64,000 nt of DNA, from the NCBI GenBank assembly GCA_947629645.1, contig CANREV010000010.1, forward strand, positions 1-64,000, given 5' to 3'. The DNA comes from an uncultured Acetatifactor sp. (lineage in GTDB: Bacteria; Bacillota; Clostridia; Lachnospirales; Lachnospiraceae). The translations under genes and the position numbers were made by a program. The notes under the pieces are model-generated. The model was not told where the DNA came from. It did not search any database and was given only the letters and a program-made list of their open reading frames with translations. Positions 26,611-35,771 of this stretch are shown one piece after another (the first letter of the stretch is position 1; every line of letters begins with the position of its first letter).

Positions 26611-27501
26611 ATGATATATACAGGATACTTATTTGTGCACTTTATCGGGGAACAGAAGGACGGGGAGCAGATTTATTTTTCTCTGAGCCGTGACGGACTG
26701 CACTGGCGGGATTTAAACGGCGGGAGACCCGTTTTAAAAAGTGAGATCGGGGAGAGAGGGGCCAGAGATCCTTTTTTGCTCCGCACACCCGGACAGTTTT
26801 ATCTGATTGCTACGGATCTGAGAATTGAGGCGGGCAAAGGCTGGGAAACGGCGCAATACAGGGGAAGCAGAGATATTCTGGTCTGGCGTTCCCGGGATCT
26901 GGTCCATTGGGAGGGTCCCAAGGCCCGTACCATAGGCGTGGAGGGCGCGGGCTGCGTCTGGGCTCCGGAGGCTGTCTGCGATGTTGATAAGAGAGAGGTG
27001 CTGGTGTTCTGGGCCTCCATGGTGGATGGTAAACAGAAGATATACGCTTCCTATACGGAAGATTTTGAAAAGTTTTCTGAGCCTTTCATTTTTCTGGAAA
27101 AGGAAAACCATGTCATTGACAGTACCATACTTGCTACGGAAAGGGGATATTACCGGTATACGAAGGATGAGACGGTGAAAAGCATCTGTATTGATTTTAG
27201 TCCCACATTGCGTCCCGAGGATTTCAGGGAAGTGAGATCCGATGTGCTGGATAAGCTGTATGGCGTAGAAGGACCGGAAATATTTCAGTTTAATGACAGG
27301 AAAGAGTGGTGCCTTATCGTAGACCGCTTCGCGGAAGGGAAAGGATACCTGCCTCTGGTGACAAATGATCTTGCCGGAGGAGACTTCAGAATACTGAATG
27401 ACAATGAATTTGACATGGGCGTCACAAAAAAACGACATGGCGGAATTATACCGATTACAGAGCAAGAATATGGAAATCTGGCGGATCAATACGGATTTTG
27501 A
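26611..27501 (+). CDS. Glycoside hydrolase family 43-like protein, cytoplasmic
   Basis: A 296-residue five-bladed beta-propeller protein resembling GH43/DUF1861-type glycosidases. Typical segments are IYFSLSRDGLHWRDL, GARDPFLLRTPGQFYLIATDL, SRDLVHWEGP and AGCVWAPEAVCDVDKREVLVFWAS. The Asp of RDPF and the Glu of WAPEA match the positions of the family's catalytic or pKa-modulating acids. There is no signal peptide, so it would act on imported arabino- or xylo-oligosaccharides or related glycans. The substrate cannot be read from the sequence. It overlaps no transporter genes and stands alone. Confidence 0.8.
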   Translation: MIYTGYLFVHFIGEQKDGEQIYFSLSRDGLHWRDLNGGRPVLKSEIGERGARDPFLLRTPGQFYLIATDLRIEAGKGWETAQYRGSRDILVWRSRDLVHWEGPKARTIGVEGAGCVWAPEAVCDVDKREVLVFWASMVDGKQKIYASYTEDFEKFSEPFIFLEKENHVIDSTILATERGYYRYTKDETVKSICIDFSPTLRPEDFREVRSDVLDKLYGVEGPEIFQFNDRKEWCLIVDRFAEGKGYLPLVTNDLAGGDFRILNDNEFDMGVTKKRHGGIIPITEQEYGNLADQYGF

Positions 27502-27553
27502 TGAAAAAAACGGTATCAGTGTCATTTATAATATTATAATGGAGGAACAGGTT

Positions 27554-28234
27554 TTGAAAAGAAATGTCAGCCTTTTGGAGATCTCGGATGGGAGATTATA
27601 CGGCAGCAACGATATGGTAAAGGCGGATTGTCATGGATGCAAAGGGTGTTCCGACTGCTGCAGGGGTATGGGTAACTCCGTTATCCTGGATCCTTTCGAC
27701 CTCTATCGGCTGGAAAAAGGCCTGGGGAAAGGTTTGAACGATTTGCTGGAGGAGGGGATGGCACAGCTGAATGTGGTGGACGGCTGCATTCTGCCCAATT
27801 TGAGGATGACCGGAAAGGAGGAAGCGTGCGTCTTTCTGGACGGGCAGGGGCGCTGCAGTATTCATGAATATCGGCCCGGAGTCTGCCGATTGTTTCCTCT
27901 GGGAAGATATTATACGGACGGAGATTTCAAATATCTGCTCCAGATCTATGAGTGTTCCTCCAAAGATCGGTCAAAAGTGAAAGTGAGCAAATGGATCGAT
28001 ACGCCTCAGCCTGGGAAAAATCATGATTTTATATGCCGCTGGCACGACCTGTTGAATGAAGTGGAAGCTTTGGTGGGAAACTGTGAACAGGAGGCACTGG
28101 CAAAGCAGGCCAATCTGGCTCTGCTGCAATCTTTTTATCTGACAGGCTATGATGGTAACAGGGATTTTTATGAACAGTTTGAGATAAAATATGTCAAGTT
28201 TAAAGAAACGTTACTGCAAATATATGCAGGCTGA
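27554..28234 (+). CDS. YkgJ-family cysteine-cluster protein
   Basis: A 226-residue protein with the zinc/iron-chelating CxxCxxCC cluster (DCHGCKGCSDCC) and further cysteines (EEACVFLDGQGRCSIHEYRPGVCRLFP) characteristic of the YkgJ/UPF0153 family. The preferred start is TTG at 27554, because GGAGG lies 8 nt upstream; ATG codons further upstream have no site, and one would overlap the GH43-like gene. The function is unknown, and the ligands suggest a metal-binding role. It has no membrane segment. Confidence 0.82.
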   Translation: MKRNVSLLEISDGRLYGSNDMVKADCHGCKGCSDCCRGMGNSVILDPFDLYRLEKGLGKGLNDLLEEGMAQLNVVDGCILPNLRMTGKEEACVFLDGQGRCSIHEYRPGVCRLFPLGRYYTDGDFKYLLQIYECSSKDRSKVKVSKWIDTPQPGKNHDFICRWHDLLNEVEALVGNCEQEALAKQANLALLQSFYLTGYDGNRDFYEQFEIKYVKFKETLLQIYAG

Positions 28235-28320
28235 ATCATGTTGAAAAAAGTTGACTGAATTAGTCTATGATGATTACGTCAGTGTCATATCAAATAAAAT
28301 ACGCTTAAAAAGGGGACTTT

Positions 28321-29838
28321 ATGGATACACAGGAATTTGAATCGGAGTGGCTGGAACAAAAGGAAACCAGGATAAGGGAAAATAAGACGAAGGTAGTCAA
28401 AGTTATAAAAGATCAAACATTATTTGCACCGGAGCGGGATGTTGATGAGGCGGATCATGGGAACGCGGACGTTTGTGAGGCGGATCATGGGAACGCGGAC
28501 GTTTGTGAGGCGGATCATAGGAACGCGGACGTTTGTGAGGCTCGGGAATCGGCACAATGGGAATCGGAGCAGCGGGAGGCTGAGCGGCAGCAGAGACGGA
28601 GACAGAGAATAGAAGAAATGCGGCGTGAAAAGTACAGGCGAGAGATGATGTACCGATATGGTGTGCCGGCTGTGGTCGCAGTCTCTGCCATGCTGTTGAT
28701 CTTTGGGATTGCTATGGCGGTGCGCTCTGCCTCAAAAGAGAAAGAGTCGGTTTCCTTGGCCAATATTGTGAAATCTGTTTCGGTATCGCCAGAGCGGCTG
28801 GCTTCTTTGAGTGGTTTTGCTAAAACTCAGGCGAAAACGATACCGTATGTAGAAAATGCGGAAGAGAGTTCTTCGGCAGGGCAGGAGCCATCTTCCCTGG
28901 AGGATTTTGGAGAACAGATTCCCGTCACGGCAGATTTTGGAGAGACAATGCAATCCTGGCAGGCGGCGGACGTATCCAGGATCGGAGCGGAAGTACTGGA
29001 TCGGTCGCGGCCGGTATTTGCGGCGTTTCCTACGGAGCATACCATGGGATTCGGGGATGATATGAACAGTGATTACGGTATTATGATCGATGTGGGAAGC
29101 GGGGAAGTATTGGCCCATAAAGGCGGATGGGAGCGGATCAATCCCGCTTCCATGACAAAGATTCTGACACTTCTGGTAGCGGCGGAGCACATAAAGGATC
29201 CGGACGATACTTTCGTCATGACCATAGAGATCACGGATTACAGTTTCAGCCATGATTGCAGTAACGTTGGTTTTTCGGTGGGAGAGGAAATCCCGCTGAG
29301 AGATCTGTTTTATGGTACGGCGCTGCAATCGGGCGCGGACGCTGCCCTGGGGCTGGCTTACTATGTGGCCGGTTCGCAGGAGGCCTTCGTGGAACTGATG
29401 AATCAAAAACTGGAAGAGTTGGGAATATCTGAAACCACTCATTTTACGAATTGTGTGGGTTTATATGATGAGAATCACTATAGTACGCCATATGATATGG
29501 CGGTGATCTTAAAGGAAGCCTCGGACAATGCGTTCTGCCGTGAAGTCCTTTCACAGCATCATTTTGTTACCTCCGCCACAGAGGAGCATCCGGACGGAAT
29601 CGATATTTCCAACTGGTTTTTGCGCAGGATAGAGGATAGGGATACACACGGGGAAGTGCTGTGCGCCAAGACAGGATATGTGGTACAATCGAAAAACTGC
29701 GCCGCAAGCCTTGCCTTGGACAGCAACGGAAGGGAATATATCTGTGTGACCGCGGGCGCCAGCAGCGTCTGGACCTGCATTAAAGATCATGTGACACTAT
29801 ATCAGAAGTATCTCCCGGAAACATCGAATATAAATTAA
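28321..29838 (+). CDS. Membrane-anchored D-alanyl-D-alanine carboxypeptidase (DacA-like serine peptidase)
   Basis: A 505-residue S11-type penicillin-binding protein. It has an unusual charged cytoplasmic N-terminus of about 110 residues, a transmembrane segment (about 114-134), a linker and an extracellular catalytic domain (from about residue 250). Catalytic motifs are S277-x-x-K280 (ASMTKI), S337 in QSGADAA where many homologues have SxN, and K450-T-G. It trims the terminal D-Ala of peptidoglycan stem peptides. Residues 42-72 are three tandem copies of EADHGNADVC. An AAAAGGGG site lies upstream of the ATG. Confidence 0.88.
   Translation: MDTQEFESEWLEQKETRIRENKTKVVKVIKDQTLFAPERDVDEADHGNADVCEADHGNADVCEADHRNADVCEARESAQWESEQREAERQQRRRQRIEEMRREKYRREMMYRYGVPAVVAVSAMLLIFGIAMAVRSASKEKESVSLANIVKSVSVSPERLASLSGFAKTQAKTIPYVENAEESSSAGQEPSSLEDFGEQIPVTADFGETMQSWQAADVSRIGAEVLDRSRPVFAAFPTEHTMGFGDDMNSDYGIMIDVGSGEVLAHKGGWERINPASMTKILTLLVAAEHIKDPDDTFVMTIEITDYSFSHDCSNVGFSVGEEIPLRDLFYGTALQSGADAALGLAYYVAGSQEAFVELMNQKLEELGISETTHFTNCVGLYDENHYSTPYDMAVILKEASDNAFCREVLSQHHFVTSATEEHPDGIDISNWFLRRIEDRDTHGEVLCAKTGYVVQSKNCAASLALDSNGREYICVTAGASSVWTCIKDHVTLYQKYLPETSNIN
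28445..28537 (+). repeat. 30-bp in-frame tandem repeat, three copies, in the DacA-like gene
   Basis: Three nearly identical 30-bp units (GAGGCGGATCATGGGAACGC then GGACGTTTGT) encode EADHGNADVC three times in the cytoplasmic tail. The near identity at DNA level suggests recent expansion. Confidence 0.92.
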
Positions 29839-29936
29839 ATAAATTTCATTTTTCATGCAACCAAATTTCTTTTTTGGCGAGATATAGGATGACGGCGCCT
29901 GAGAGACTGACAGAGGAGGTGAAAGGAGGTCATCCT

Positions 29937-30503
29937 ATGAAAGACGATATGATAGTAGAGCTATATTGGCAGCGGGATGAGACTGCCATCCGTGAAACGG
30001 AAGCCAAGTACGGGCATTATCTGAAAAGGATCGCTTATAATATCCTTTCTGACTGGGAGGATGCCAGAGAGAGTGTCAACGATACTTATTTAGGCGCATG
30101 GAATGCCATCCCGCCGCAGAGACCGGCTATGCTTTTAACTTATTTGTCCAAAATCGCAAGAAGATGCGCCATCGACAGATATCGGAAAAGGACACGGCAA
30201 AAGCGCAGGTCATCGGAGTACGCAATCTCTTTATCCGAACTGGAGGAGAGCCTTTCTGTGGGAAACACTACGGAGCAGGAGATCGATCTGAATCTGCTGG
30301 CACAGGCTATTGACAGCTATCTTAAGACGCTCCCGCCGGAAGCCAGAAGGCTCTTTATCTGCAGATATTATTTTGCGGATCCTATCCGTGAGGCGGCTTC
30401 TTATTGTGGTATGAGCCAGTCGAAAGCGAAAAGTATGCTTTACCGTACAAGGACAGGTCTGAAAACATATTTGGAACAGGAGGGATTTTTGGATGAGAAG
30501 TGA
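29937..30503 (+). CDS. ECF-type RNA polymerase sigma factor
   Basis: A 188-residue sigma-70 family protein. Region 2 includes LKRIAYNILSDWEDARESVNDTYLGAW and the DNA-melting segment LARRCAIDRYRKR-like. Region 4 includes PPEARRLFICRYYF and the HTH PIREAASYCGMSQSKAKSMLYRTR. The start MKDDMIVELY is set by AAAGGAGGTCATCCT. The next gene overlaps its end by 11 bp and encodes a single-pass membrane protein, the usual arrangement of an ECF sigma factor with its anti-sigma factor. Confidence 0.9.
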   Translation: MKDDMIVELYWQRDETAIRETEAKYGHYLKRIAYNILSDWEDARESVNDTYLGAWNAIPPQRPAMLLTYLSKIARRCAIDRYRKRTRQKRRSSEYAISLSELEESLSVGNTTEQEIDLNLLAQAIDSYLKTLPPEARRLFICRYYFADPIREAASYCGMSQSKAKSMLYRTRTGLKTYLEQEGFLDEK

Positions 30504-31089
30504 TTTTTGCATGAGAGATGATTGCCTGAGCGGCGAAACAGTCAGCAACGCGTTAAATCTTTTGGACGACAGACTGATTTCAGATGTTTTAGAGATCCGG
30601 CTGAGGAAAAGGAGAAAAGCCTTTGCTGTTCCCATAGCTGCCGCCGCGGCCGTAGTATTGTTGATAGGAGGCGCCGCTACGGCAGCCGTACAGAACGGTT
30701 ATTTTCAGAATGTAAAAAGATGGGACGGAGCAGTGGTCGGAACGCAGTATCAACAGGCCGGCGGGGAGATTCAGGTGAGCGCCGATGTCGCCGGAGATGA
30801 ATTGACGCTTCATGCTGTCTTTTTAAAGCCGGATGATTTTCCTTATCGTGCAATTGACGAATTTGGATTGGGATCATATCAGATCGCTGATATATCCGGT
30901 AAAACAATAATAGAGAGCGATGAGGCGTTCTTTACGGAGATTATCGCAGGGCAGGCGGAATGGGCGATACCGCTGGAGAAGCTGGATAAAGGAACTTATA
31001 AACTGATCATCACGTCCTTTCAGGGAGCTGCAAAGGCTGACCAGCCTTTAGAGATCAGCGGATATTGGGAATGTGAATTTGTGTATTGA
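30493..31089 (+). CDS. Single-pass membrane protein, probable anti-sigma factor
   Basis: A 198-residue protein with a 40-residue cytoplasmic N-terminus (ETVSNALNLLDDRLISDVLE), a transmembrane helix (about 43-67, AFAVPIAAAAAVVLLIGG) and an extracytoplasmic domain of about 130 residues. It overlaps the preceding sigma gene by 11 bp and has its own AGGAGGG site inside that gene. The topology and coupling argue for a sigma-factor regulator resembling DUF4179-type anti-sigma proteins. No zinc-binding HxxxCxxC motif is present. Confidence 0.7.
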   Translation: MRSDFCMRDDCLSGETVSNALNLLDDRLISDVLEIRLRKRRKAFAVPIAAAAAVVLLIGGAATAAVQNGYFQNVKRWDGAVVGTQYQQAGGEIQVSADVAGDELTLHAVFLKPDDFPYRAIDEFGLGSYQIADISGKTIIESDEAFFTEIIAGQAEWAIPLEKLDKGTYKLIITSFQGAAKADQPLEISGYWECEFVY

Positions 31090-31207
31090 TGTTTGATCTG
31101 TCAGAAGTTTTGGGATCCGGAATCTGAAAGTATGGCGCAAATATGGCGCAGGAGGTGCGGGGTTCGTGGATTTCACGGAATGAGAATGGGTAAAGACCCT
31201 AAAATCA

Positions 31208-31243
31208 GAGCTGCTGCAAAAGGTGAACCCTTTGCGGCAGCTT
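31208..31243 (+). terminator. Candidate terminator after the sigma/anti-sigma pair
   Basis: AGCTGCTGCAAA / TTTGCGGCAGCT stem followed by TTTG. It has one G-T pair and a short T run, so it is weaker than the hairpin that follows. Confidence 0.6.
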
Positions 31244-31248
31244 TGATT

Positions 31249-31287
31249 AACAACGGGCGGCTCGCGTAAGCGTGCCGCCCGTTGTTT
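31249..31287. terminator. Strong hairpin between converging genes, probable bidirectional terminator
   Basis: AACAACGGGCGGC(T)CGC / GCG(T)GCCGCCCGTTGTT with a GTAA loop and an AT-rich flank on each side. It lies between the anti-sigma gene and the oppositely oriented chemoreceptor gene. Confidence 0.8.
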
Positions 31288-31303
31288 ATTACAACTATGC
31301 TGT

Positions 31304-33091
31304 TTAAACGGTAAATTTGTTTACGTCCTTCGCCAGCTCGCCGACTTTATCTTCCAGATCCGTGATCAGTTTTCTGGAATCTTCCACGGCGCCGGAAAGC
31401 GTCAGGGACATAGCCGAGGTTTCTTCCGTTACGGCTGCGTTGTCCTGCGCCAGATTGCTCAGGCGGGTCAGCGCATCGGTGACGTGGATCCGCTGCTGTT
31501 CCATATCGTTGGTCATCGTATCGATAGACTGTACGGAAGATACGAAGTTGTTCAGTTCATCATGCAGTTTTGTGAAGATATTCTGCGTTTCGGACAGGGA
31601 GGATACCTGGGTGTCCACAGAATCGTTGATCTTGCGCATGGTCTCCACGGATCTGTTAGAGTTCTTGGAAAGGTTATCCAATATCCGCATGATCTCGTCC
31701 ACGGATGTGGATACCTGCTGCGCCAGCTTACCGATCTCATCCGCCACAACGGCAAAACCCCGTCCGGCTTCGCCCGCCCTTGCGGCCTCTATGCTTGCAT
31801 TGAGCGCCAGCAGACTGGTCTGCTCGGAAATCTCGGTGATCAGATTGGCAGCCATGGCGATCTGCTTTACGGAGTCATTGGTCATTTCCGTCTGCTCGTG
31901 CATGATGGTGATATCATTTCTGGTTTCGTCATTGATAGTGATCAGGCGGTTTAAAGTACTCATGGAGTTTTCGCTCAGAGTTTTCATGTTCTTCGCGTTA
32001 TCGTTCAATGCGGTGACTTCCGTACCGGTGGAGTGGATCTTATCCGCAATGACGCCTACCTCATCGGAAGCATCGGTGGTGGACTGAGCCTGGTCTGTTA
32101 CATTGTTGGCAATGGAATCCACCGCGGTGGCAACCTCCTCGATGGAAGTGCCCATGTGGGTAAAGTTCTGGTCAAAGGCGGACAGCGCCGCGTGAATGCT
32201 CTGGGTCAGATTCGAGATAGAGTTCAAAAGGGAACGCGTATTGTCCTGCGCCACTTTTAAAGCACTGGCGGTCTGGCCGATCTCGTTGCTCTGTTTGATG
32301 GAGATCTCGCTGGTCAGGTTGCCGCTTGCAAGATTTCCTGCAAATTGCGTAATGGCCTTTAACGGCTGAACCAGATGCCTGCCAAAGAAGAACGCGATCG
32401 CCAGGGCAATAGCAATGGTGATTACGAACACAACGGAGATGGTTGCGTTTGCGGCTACATATTGATGGCTCCAGTATGCCTGTTCCTCCGCCATCTCGCT
32501 CTGGATGTCGTCTATGTAGTTTCCGGTGGAAACCACCCAGCCCCAGGGCTCAAAGATCTGGGAGTAGGCAAGCTTGGGAGCTACTGTCACACCGTCTGAT
32601 TTTGTGAAGTAAAATTCATTATATCCGCCTTTTTCAGGACTTTCGCAGGATTTCATGATGGACTGGATGATCATGACACCGTTTTTGTCCTCCAGATCAT
32701 ATCGGTTTTTGCCTTCATCTTCCGGCAGAACCGGGTGCATGATCAGGATGTAATCGGTATCATCGATCCAGAAGTATCCGCTGTTGTCATCGCGGTAACG
32801 CATGGCACGGATTGTTTCCGCCGCATCAGTCTTGGCCTGTTCCTCTGTCTTTTCACCGTTTTGGAACATGTCGTATTCGCTCTGGAGCACGGCGATGGTA
32901 CTCTGCACTTCGGATTTGATTTCCAGACGATAGCCCGCCAGCGTTGCTTCCTCATAAGAAGCGTAGGCATCCTTGGACATATTCTTGATCGAGACGATCC
33001 CGGAATACCCTATGGTACAGGCGGTCAGAAATACAATGACTGCGCATAGAAGCATGATAGAACTGATCAGACTTTTTTTTCTCTGTTTCAT
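31304..33091 (-). CDS. Methyl-accepting chemotaxis protein with single Cache sensor
   Basis: A 595-residue chemoreceptor. TM1 is at about residues 10-32, followed by a periplasm-equivalent single Cache (sCache_2) sensor with [20 protein letters not shown] and [21 protein letters not shown] segments. TM2 is at about 215-238. The HAMP domain ([20 protein letters not shown]) and cytoplasmic signalling domain follow. The hairpin tip is [21 protein letters not shown], matching the CheA/CheW-contacting consensus apart from small changes. The ligand is not known; sCache_2 receptors often bind short organic acids. No che genes are nearby, so it is an orphan receptor gene. Confidence 0.93.
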   Translation of the reverse strand: MKQRKKSLISSIMLLCAVIVFLTACTIGYSGIVSIKNMSKDAYASYEEATLAGYRLEIKSEVQSTIAVLQSEYDMFQNGEKTEEQAKTDAAETIRAMRYRDDNSGYFWIDDTDYILIMHPVLPEDEGKNRYDLEDKNGVMIIQSIMKSCESPEKGGYNEFYFTKSDGVTVAPKLAYSQIFEPWGWVVSTGNYIDDIQSEMAEEQAYWSHQYVAANATISVVFVITIAIALAIAFFFGRHLVQPLKAITQFAGNLASGNLTSEISIKQSNEIGQTASALKVAQDNTRSLLNSISNLTQSIHAALSAFDQNFTHMGTSIEEVATAVDSIANNVTDQAQSTTDASDEVGVIADKIHSTGTEVTALNDNAKNMKTLSENSMSTLNRLITINDETRNDITIMHEQTEMTNDSVKQIAMAANLITEISEQTSLLALNASIEAARAGEAGRGFAVVADEIGKLAQQVSTSVDEIMRILDNLSKNSNRSVETMRKINDSVDTQVSSLSETQNIFTKLHDELNNFVSSVQSIDTMTNDMEQQRIHVTDALTRLSNLAQDNAAVTEETSAMSLTLSGAVEDSRKLITDLEDKVGELAKDVNKFTV

Positions 33092-33356
33092 AGTTTCCTC
33101 CTGTCACATTACATCTGTAAAGATGAAAATTTATGATATCCCATATATGATCTCTGTACCGTCTATGATAATCCTGCATAAGGCTCCGTTTTGCAAGGGT
33201 TTTATAAAGCCTTGTCCGGCACGCCGATGCAGGCGCATATTTCATAATGTTATACAGGTATATTTCTATGGAAACATCGTTATAATCAGTGTAAAACTTT
33301 TGAGGACAAAAGGCAAGAAAAGAATGAAAAATCTGTCGCGTGCATGAGAAAAATTG

Positions 33357-33462
33357 TTCCGATTTATACAATTTATAAATCCGCATCCATTGTAAGATCA
33401 TAAATAGGAAAAGACAAAGGCGTCTGAGATGGTGGGAACCGTTTCGGATGCTTTTCTTTTTT
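33357..33462 (+). promoter_or_regulatory. Conserved promoter plus leader terminator (copy A) upstream of the oxidase operon
   Basis: In the 418-bp gap before 33510, TTCCGATTTATACAATTTAT (33357-33376) contains a TACAAT -10-like box with no good -35. After 58 nt comes CAAAGGCGTCT (33415-33425), which opens a long hairpin closing at GGATGCTTTT and followed by TTTTCTTTTTT. A near-identical arrangement lies upstream of the PII gene (37786-37888). It looks like an attenuated leader shared by two operons. The rest of the gap holds no gene. Confidence 0.6.
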
Positions 33463-33509
33463 ATAAGGAGAAAACAGCCAAATTACATTTAGGAAAGGAA
33501 TGATGAATC

Positions 33510-33836
33510 ATGGGATCGAGGATCGCGGAACACCCGATACTGGGAATACCTGAAAAGGGAAAACTTGTTAAGTTTATGTATAATGATACGGAAGTGCAGG
33601 GTTATGAGGGGGAACCGATTGCGGCGGCATTGAAAGCTGCGGGAGTGATGGTGCACCGCTATACCAGGAAGGAGCACAAGCCGAGAGGCATTTTCTGCGC
33701 CATCGGCAGATGTACGGACTGCGTCATGGTAGTGGACGGGACGCCCAACGTGAGAACCTGCATCACACCTCTCAAAGAGGGAATGCGGGTACAGACGCAG
33801 TACGGTGTAAGCGAAAAACCGTTTGATAAGCAGTGA
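33510..33836 (+). CDS. (2Fe-2S)-binding small subunit of an amino-acid/opine-type oxidase
   Basis: A 108-residue 2Fe-2S ferredoxin-like protein of the HcnA/OoxX-SoxA N-terminal type. The cluster ligands lie in IFCAIGRCTDCVMVVDG and the later RTCITPL. GKLVKFMYNDTEVQGYEGEP gives the beta-grasp start. Such subunits pair with FAD proteins in proline, hydroxyproline, opine and glycine (HCN-forming) dehydrogenases. It is first of four genes with small gaps (15, 12 and 0 bp). AAAGGAATG is upstream of the start. Confidence 0.85.
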   Translation: MGSRIAEHPILGIPEKGKLVKFMYNDTEVQGYEGEPIAAALKAAGVMVHRYTRKEHKPRGIFCAIGRCTDCVMVVDGTPNVRTCITPLKEGMRVQTQYGVSEKPFDKQ

Positions 33837-33851
33837 GAGGAGCGCGCAGAG

Positions 33852-35429
33852 ATGAAAAGATATGATTTGATAATCGTGGGAGCCGGCCCTTCCGGTCTTT
33901 CGGCGGCCATAGAGGCGGCAAAGAGAGGATTACATGTTGTTGTATTCGATGAAAACGAAAAGCCCGGAGGCCAGCTTTTTAAGCAGATACATAAGTTTTT
34001 CGGCTCTAAGGAACATAAGGCAAAGATCAGAGGCTTTGTGATCGGACAGCAGCTTTTGGACGAAGCGGCCGCGTCCGGTGTGGAAGTGGTGCTGAACGCT
34101 ACAGTGATCGGCCTTTATCAGGATAAGGAGATCGTGGTGAAGATCGGGGACGGTGTGAAGCATTTGAAAGGAGATGCCATTATCATCGCCACCGGAGCAT
34201 CTGAGAATATGGTGACTTTTGAAGGCTGGACGCTCCCCGGAGTGATCGGCGCAGGCGCCGCCCAGACCATGATGAATCTTCACGGGGTAAAACCGGGACA
34301 AAAGATTCTGATGCTGGGGTCGGGAAACGTAGGTCTGGTGGTAAGTTTTCAGCTGCTGCAGTGCGGCTGTGAGGTGGTGGCGCTTGTGGATGCCGCGCCG
34401 AAGGTGGGCGGATACGGCGTCCATGCCGCAAAGGTTGCAAGGACCGGCGTCCCGTTTTATCTTTCCCACACCATTGTCAGGGCGGAAGGGAAAGAGTGCG
34501 TGACGGGAGTGACCATCGCGCAGATCGATGAACATTTTCAGTTTATTCCTGGGACGGAAAAGCATTTTGACGTGGATACCATCTGTCTTGCCGTGGGACT
34601 CTCCCCTATGTCGCAGCTGCTTAAGATGGCGGGCTGTCAGATGGTGGATGATCCTAAGCGGGGCGGACAGGTGCCTGTCTGCGATGAGTACGGAAGGACC
34701 TCTCTGGCCGGCGTTTTTGTGGCGGGCGATGTGTCCGGCATTGAGGAAGCCAGCTCCGCCATGATCGAGGGGCGTATGGCCGGGGTCGCCGCCGCGGAGT
34801 ATCTGGGTTATATGGAAAAAGAAGAGCTGGATCAGGAATTGGAAACTCTTGACAAGGCTTTAGACGGGCTTCGTCAGGGAATGTTCGCTCCGAAGAACCG
34901 TGGAAAGGACATTGAAGTCACAGAGGAGGGGATCCCTGTTTCCCACAACCTGTTAAAGCATGGGTTTGTGGCGGATGATGAGATCGGGAGGTATCCCGGT
35001 GTGACCCACAAGCCGGGGGTCCATCCGGTGATAGAGTGCACCCAGAATATTCCCTGCAATCCCTGTCAGGATGCCTGTCCCAAAGGCTGTATCAGCATTG
35101 GCGCCAACATAACATCCCTTCCGGTCGCGGTAAAGGACGCGCAGTGTATCAACTGCGGGATGTGTGTGGCTTCCTGTTCCGGCCAGGCCATTTTCCTGAT
35201 AGACGAGGACTGCGGTGACGGTACGGCGACTATCACGCTGCCTTATGAGTTCCTGCCGCTGCCCCAGGTCGGCACGAAAGGGATCGGACTTGGCAGGGAT
35301 GGGCAGAAAGTCTGCGATGCTCAGGTAGTCAGCGTAAAGACCGGCAAAGCCTTTGACAAGACCAGCCTTCTGACCATGCGCGTGCCCAGGGAATATGCCA
35401 TGAAAGCCAGATTTTTCAAAGCGATCTAA
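33852..35429 (+). CDS. FAD/NAD-binding oxidase alpha subunit with ferredoxin domain
   Basis: A 525-residue HcnB/OoxA-like protein. FAD motif at the start: YDLIIVGAGPSGLSAAIEAA, followed by EKPGGQLFKQIHKFFG. A second nucleotide motif is MLGSGNVGLVVSFQLLQCG and the third FAD segment is LAGVFVAGDVSGIEEASSA. From about residue 395 a ferredoxin module supplies cysteines in CNPCQDACPKGC and CINCGMCVASC, enough for two 4Fe-4S clusters. Electrons are likely passed from the DAO-type subunit to these centres. The aerobic homologues lack this clostridial ferredoxin tail. Confidence 0.87.
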   Translation: MKRYDLIIVGAGPSGLSAAIEAAKRGLHVVVFDENEKPGGQLFKQIHKFFGSKEHKAKIRGFVIGQQLLDEAAASGVEVVLNATVIGLYQDKEIVVKIGDGVKHLKGDAIIIATGASENMVTFEGWTLPGVIGAGAAQTMMNLHGVKPGQKILMLGSGNVGLVVSFQLLQCGCEVVALVDAAPKVGGYGVHAAKVARTGVPFYLSHTIVRAEGKECVTGVTIAQIDEHFQFIPGTEKHFDVDTICLAVGLSPMSQLLKMAGCQMVDDPKRGGQVPVCDEYGRTSLAGVFVAGDVSGIEEASSAMIEGRMAGVAAAEYLGYMEKEELDQELETLDKALDGLRQGMFAPKNRGKDIEVTEEGIPVSHNLLKHGFVADDEIGRYPGVTHKPGVHPVIECTQNIPCNPCQDACPKGCISIGANITSLPVAVKDAQCINCGMCVASCSGQAIFLIDEDCGDGTATITLPYEFLPLPQVGTKGIGLGRDGQKVCDAQVVSVKTGKAFDKTSLLTMRVPREYAMKARFFKAI

Positions 35430-35441
35430 GGAGGAAATGAG

Positions 35442-35771
35442 ATGAATTCTGTAAACGACAGATCAAGAGATATCGGAGAATTTGTTCCGGCGCCGGATGA
35501 CGATATGATCATCTGCAGATGTGAAGAGATCACCAAGGGAGAGATCCGCAGGGCGGTCCACGATGGAATGTGGACCATGACGGAGATCAGAAGATATCTG
35601 AGAACGGGCATGGGTCTCTGTCAGGGACAGACCTGCGCAAAACTGGTAAAAGGCATTGTCGCCAGGGAGCTTAAGATCTCTCCCGCGGAGCTTGAACCTG
35701 CCACATCCCGTGTCCCCATGCGCCCGATCGAGATGAAGGTGTTTGCAAACGAAGCAAAGGAGGACGAATAG
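35442..35771 (+). CDS. BFD-like (2Fe-2S)-binding subunit
   Basis: A 109-residue protein with a bacterioferritin-associated-ferredoxin-like fold. Its four ligands are in IICRCEEITKGEI (CxC) and TGMGLCQGQTCAKLV (CxxxxC). In related opine and proline oxidases this segment is fused to the alpha subunit or is a separate small subunit, as here. It is 12 bp after the FAD subunit and runs directly into the next gene. Confidence 0.86.
   Translation: MNSVNDRSRDIGEFVPAPDDDMIICRCEEITKGEIRRAVHDGMWTMTEIRRYLRTGMGLCQGQTCAKLVKGIVARELKISPAELEPATSRVPMRPIEMKVFANEAKEDE

Noticed and set aside
33357..33462. ANTAR-type antitermination leader or known riboswitch
   Set aside because: The hairpin loops lack the A1/G4 hexaloop pattern, no second upstream hairpin of that type is seen, and no riboswitch consensus that I know fits. 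Only a generic attenuator is claimed.
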